This document shows, in pieces, positions 6,723 through 8,109 of a DNA stretch of 8,109 nt (its first letter is position 1; every line of letters starts with the position of its first letter). The notes beneath the pieces are model-generated. The model searched no databases, was not told the origin of the DNA, and saw only the letters and a program-made list of their open reading frames with translations. A program made the position numbers and the translations under genes. This DNA is from CAYXPG01 sp964564845 (GTDB lineage: Bacteria; Planctomycetota; Phycisphaerae; Sedimentisphaerales; Anaerobacaceae): contig CAZMCN010000099.1 in NCBI GenBank assembly GCA_964564845.1, positions 1 through 8,109 of the forward strand, read 5' to 3'.

Positions 6723-7659
6723 GGCTTTCGTAGCGGACGTGAGGAATTTTCTTTTTCAAATCCTCGATGAAGCGCAGCCCGTCCTTCCAGTAACCTGCGG
6801 TGGGCTTCAATTCAGCATCGAAACCGCTAAAGTAGCGGTTAATATTGTCAACCAGAAGTTCCCTTAGATACTTGCTGACCATTGACGCCAATGATACCGG
6901 CAGAAAACGCTGGTCGGCCCCGACCACAAAATGCAGCCGCATACCTTTGCCGCCGGCCTTTAATTCGTAGCTGCTGGCCCTCGGACTTTCCAGGAGAATC
7001 TTCAACTCCATATCGGCAAAACTGCGCAAAAGCTCCCTGCGATAGTGAACACGTCCTCCCTGTCTGTCAACTACAACCTGCAAATCATCCCCGCCAAAGT
7101 TATCATAAGCCCTTTTTATCAGTTCAGAGGTAGTGCCAAAAAGAACCCTCGCCTTATTCTTCACGCTGCCTACCATCTTGTTGTAGTAGGCGACATCGAG
7201 ACAGCAGCTTTTCAGCTCCAGCAGTTGTATTTTACTCGAACTCATCTCGTCTTTTAGAACTTCTGAAGCAATTTTAATATCGGCCTGGTTACCTGCGATC
7301 TCATAAGCAGCAGCATTTTGATACCACGGGTAGCTGCTCAATCGTTCAACGCAATCCGGAGCCAGCAGCCCTAACAGTTCAGTTAATGTCGCCGGCTTTT
7401 TATCGAGGTATCGCAGGCACGCCAATATTGTGCGCTTGAGGTGTTTGGTTCCATCTTTTTTGTTATGGGCTTTTTTGCTGTCGGCGATGAGCAATCGGCC
7501 GGCAAGGTGTTTTTTCCTTTTGCCTGCGCTTTTTCGTAAAATCTGCCACAGGTCGGCTTCTAAAAAACCGCGAGGAAGCGAGAAACTGCTCGATGATACT
7601 ACCAGCGGGCCGAGAATCGGTCCGAAACCGGCTTCATCAATTCCTACTAAAATTGCCAT
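6700..7659 (-). CDS. RNase HII-like nuclease with a long internal insertion
   Basis: The protein opens with VGIDEAGFGPILGPLVV (5-21), matching the GIDEAGRGPxxGPVVV start of RNase HII, which cuts the RNA strand of RNA-DNA hybrids and at ribonucleotides in DNA. DSKK (60-63) matches the conserved DSKKL motif. VVVDRQGG (195-202) and GADQRFLPVSLASMVSKYLR (247-266) match the later Asp-bearing strands, and TAGYWKDG (287-294) the family's GYGT-H region. The expected acidic set is thus present as Asp8, Glu9, Asp198 and Asp249. At 319 residues it exceeds the usual 190-230, because roughly 100 extra residues lie between DSKK and Asp198. AAGGA at 7668-7672 supports the ATG at 7659. It lies 57 bp downstream of the tRNA gene on the same strand. 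I assign no gene symbol because a classical rnhB elsewhere in the genome cannot be excluded. Confidence 0.8.
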   Translation of the reverse strand: MAILVGIDEAGFGPILGPLVVSSSSFSLPRGFLEADLWQILRKSAGKRKKHLAGRLLIADSKKAHNKKDGTKHLKRTILACLRYLDKKPATLTELLGLLAPDCVERLSSYPWYQNAAAYEIAGNQADIKIASEVLKDEMSSSKIQLLELKSCCLDVAYYNKMVGSVKNKARVLFGTTSELIKRAYDNFGGDDLQVVVDRQGGRVHYRRELLRSFADMELKILLESPRASSYELKAGGKGMRLHFVVGADQRFLPVSLASMVSKYLRELLVDNINRYFSGFDAELKPTAGYWKDGLRFIEDLKKKIPHVRYESQQLIRCR

Positions 7660-7716
7660 CCCTGTAATCCTTCCCTGGAATCTTTAGCATATACCCAAAT
7701 GGCATCCGATATTTAC

Positions 7717-7790
7717 TATCCCCGGTGCGACTCGAACGCACAACCTCTGGCTCCGGAGGCCAACGCTCTATCCAATTGAGCTACGGGGAC
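7717..7790 (-). tRNA. tRNA-Arg (anticodon CCG)
   Basis: The minus strand folds into a complete cloverleaf. The acceptor pairs GTCCCCG with CGGGGAT, opening with a G-U pair. The D arm is GCTC/GAGC and the anticodon stem TTGGC/GCCAG around CTCCGGA. The variable loop is AGGTT and the T arm GTGCG-TTCGAGT-CGCAC. The anticodon CCG reads the arginine codon CGG. The discriminator base is A at 7717 and is followed by GTA, so CCA is not encoded and must be added afterwards. The RNase HII-like gene follows in the same direction. Confidence 0.96.
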
Positions 7791-7803
7791 AATTACCTCG
7801 TGG

Positions 7804-7854
7804 ATTTTCGATTTACTATTTTCGATTTCAGGTCGAAGCTCGACAATCGACAAT
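7804..7854. repeat. Short direct repeats upstream of the tRNA gene
   Basis: ATTTTCGATTT occurs at 7804-7814 and 7818-7828, a 14-base period. A tandem CGACAAT pair follows at 7841-7854. The tract lies in the presumed tRNA leader. It may be a small microsatellite-like remnant, and no function is visible. Confidence 0.5.
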
Positions 7855-7864
7855 ACCGTTTCCT

Positions 7865-7892
7865 GATATACCAGAAAATATAATGAAGTCAA
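7865..7892 (-). promoter_or_regulatory. Probable promoter of the tRNA-Arg gene
   Basis: On the minus strand TTGACT (7892-7887) and TATATC (7870-7865) are separated by 16 bases. Transcription would start near 7858, leaving about 67 bases of leader before the mature tRNA 5' end at 7790. The -10 matches four of six bases, so the call is moderate. Confidence 0.45.
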
Positions 7893-7942
7893 GCCTGTCT
7901 GCCCGATATACTGCTCAGCCGTCTTATTTCCTGATTTTACTG

Positions 7943-8071
7943 GGGTGCCCGTCAAGTTTGTAGGTGAAAATAGCCCTCCAATAGATACATTTTTGGTAAA
8001 TTAGCTTAAAATTTACCAAAAAAATGCTTTTGCCATTGGAGGGCAAAAAAATGTATGAAGAAATTTTAGAC
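7943..8071 (+). repeat. Right copy of the 129-bp inverted repeat, an insertion-sequence end
   Basis: This copy matches the reverse complement of 127-255 with three substitutions and no gaps. The tip GGGTGCCCGTC faces the interior, and the element extends rightward beyond the window. It contains 108 bases of leader with nested dyads, a Shine-Dalgarno site and the first seven codons of the shared ORF. The two copies are about 7.7 kb apart between tips and inverted. Confidence 0.82.
7973..8044 (+). promoter_or_regulatory. Nested stem-loop that buries the IS ORF ribosome binding site
   Basis: The outer stem pairs GCCCTCCAAT (7973-7982) with ATTGGAGGGC (8035-8044), ten perfect pairs. The inner stem pairs 7990-8002 (TTTTTGGTAAATT) with 8010-8022, thirteen perfect pairs around a seven-base loop. 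GGAGGG (8038-8043), seven bases before the ATG at 8051, is the Shine-Dalgarno site and lies wholly in the outer stem. Transcripts entering from outside the element would fold and hide it; one starting inside would lack the 5' arm. This mechanism is known for other IS elements such as IS10 and IS50. In the left copy one outer base pair is lost. Confidence 0.65.
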
Positions 8072-8109
8072 CAAATGCAAGAATTGTTAAAGGATGAAAT
8101 CAAAAATTT
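8051..8109 (+). CDS. Start of an IS-encoded ORF, probably the transposase (partial)
   Basis: ATG at 8051 follows GGAGGG at 8038-8043 with seven bases between. The visible frame reads MYEEILDQMQELLKDEIKN and is cut by the window edge after about 19 codons. It is charged and helix-prone. Its position about 108 bases inside an IS tip makes it a likely transposase, but the fragment is too short to name a family. Confidence 0.6.
   Translation, partial: MYEEILDQMQELLKDEIKN

Noticed and set aside
7716..7955. 79-codon minus-strand ORF ending in VPVAQLDRALASGARGCAFESHRG-like sequence
   Set aside because: Its C-terminus is a translation of the tRNA-Arg gene, a well-known source of spurious proteins, and it runs through the tRNA promoter region and into the IS tip.
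127..8071. Reading the segment as a composite transposon
   Set aside because: The interior carries a tRNA, pilT and an RNase HII-like gene, typical chromosomal content. No target duplication can be tested because the outer IS ends lie outside the window.

Overview
The window most likely comes from a Planctomycetota-like bacterium, perhaps the Phycisphaerae side. This is inference: it rests on the pilT / membrane-anchored GspE-like / CvpA-like gene order, the long RNase HII-like protein and the moderate base composition. No marker gene in the window fixes the lineage. The core holds six clear protein genes, one small hypothetical gene and one tRNA. It is framed by two inverted copies of one 129-bp insertion-sequence end.

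Left edge (1-569): one IS-end copy (127-255) points leftward, and its putative transposase frame breaks after seven shared codons. About 310 bp without a convincing gene follow, then a 49-codon ORF (570-719, +).

Pilus/secretion-type operon (780-4715, minus strand): a near-consensus sigma70 promoter (4844-4871) reads into pilT. Next is a GspE/PilB-like protein with two N-terminal membrane helices and a ruined nucleotide-binding site, then a CvpA-like membrane protein overlapping it by four bases. An active PilT-type motor is thus paired with what looks like a dead, membrane-tethered ATPase homologue. This is the most unusual gene arrangement in the window.

Divergent metabolic pair (5064-6604, plus strand): a macro-domain protein of the Af1521-like type, likely acting on ADP-ribose compounds, is translationally coupled through ATGA to a zinc-dependent alcohol dehydrogenase. 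The 348-bp divergent spacer carries the pilT promoter, a TATAAT box for the macro gene and an FNR-like dyad.

Right part (6700-8109): a 319-residue RNase HII-like protein with all four expected acidic residues but a long internal insertion (minus strand) lies 57 bp downstream of a tRNA-Arg(CCG) gene on the same strand, with no evident terminator between. The second IS-end copy (7943-8071) points rightward and enters an ORF cut by the window edge. In this copy the transposase Shine-Dalgarno sequence is buried in a nested stem-loop, which would limit translation from read-through transcripts.
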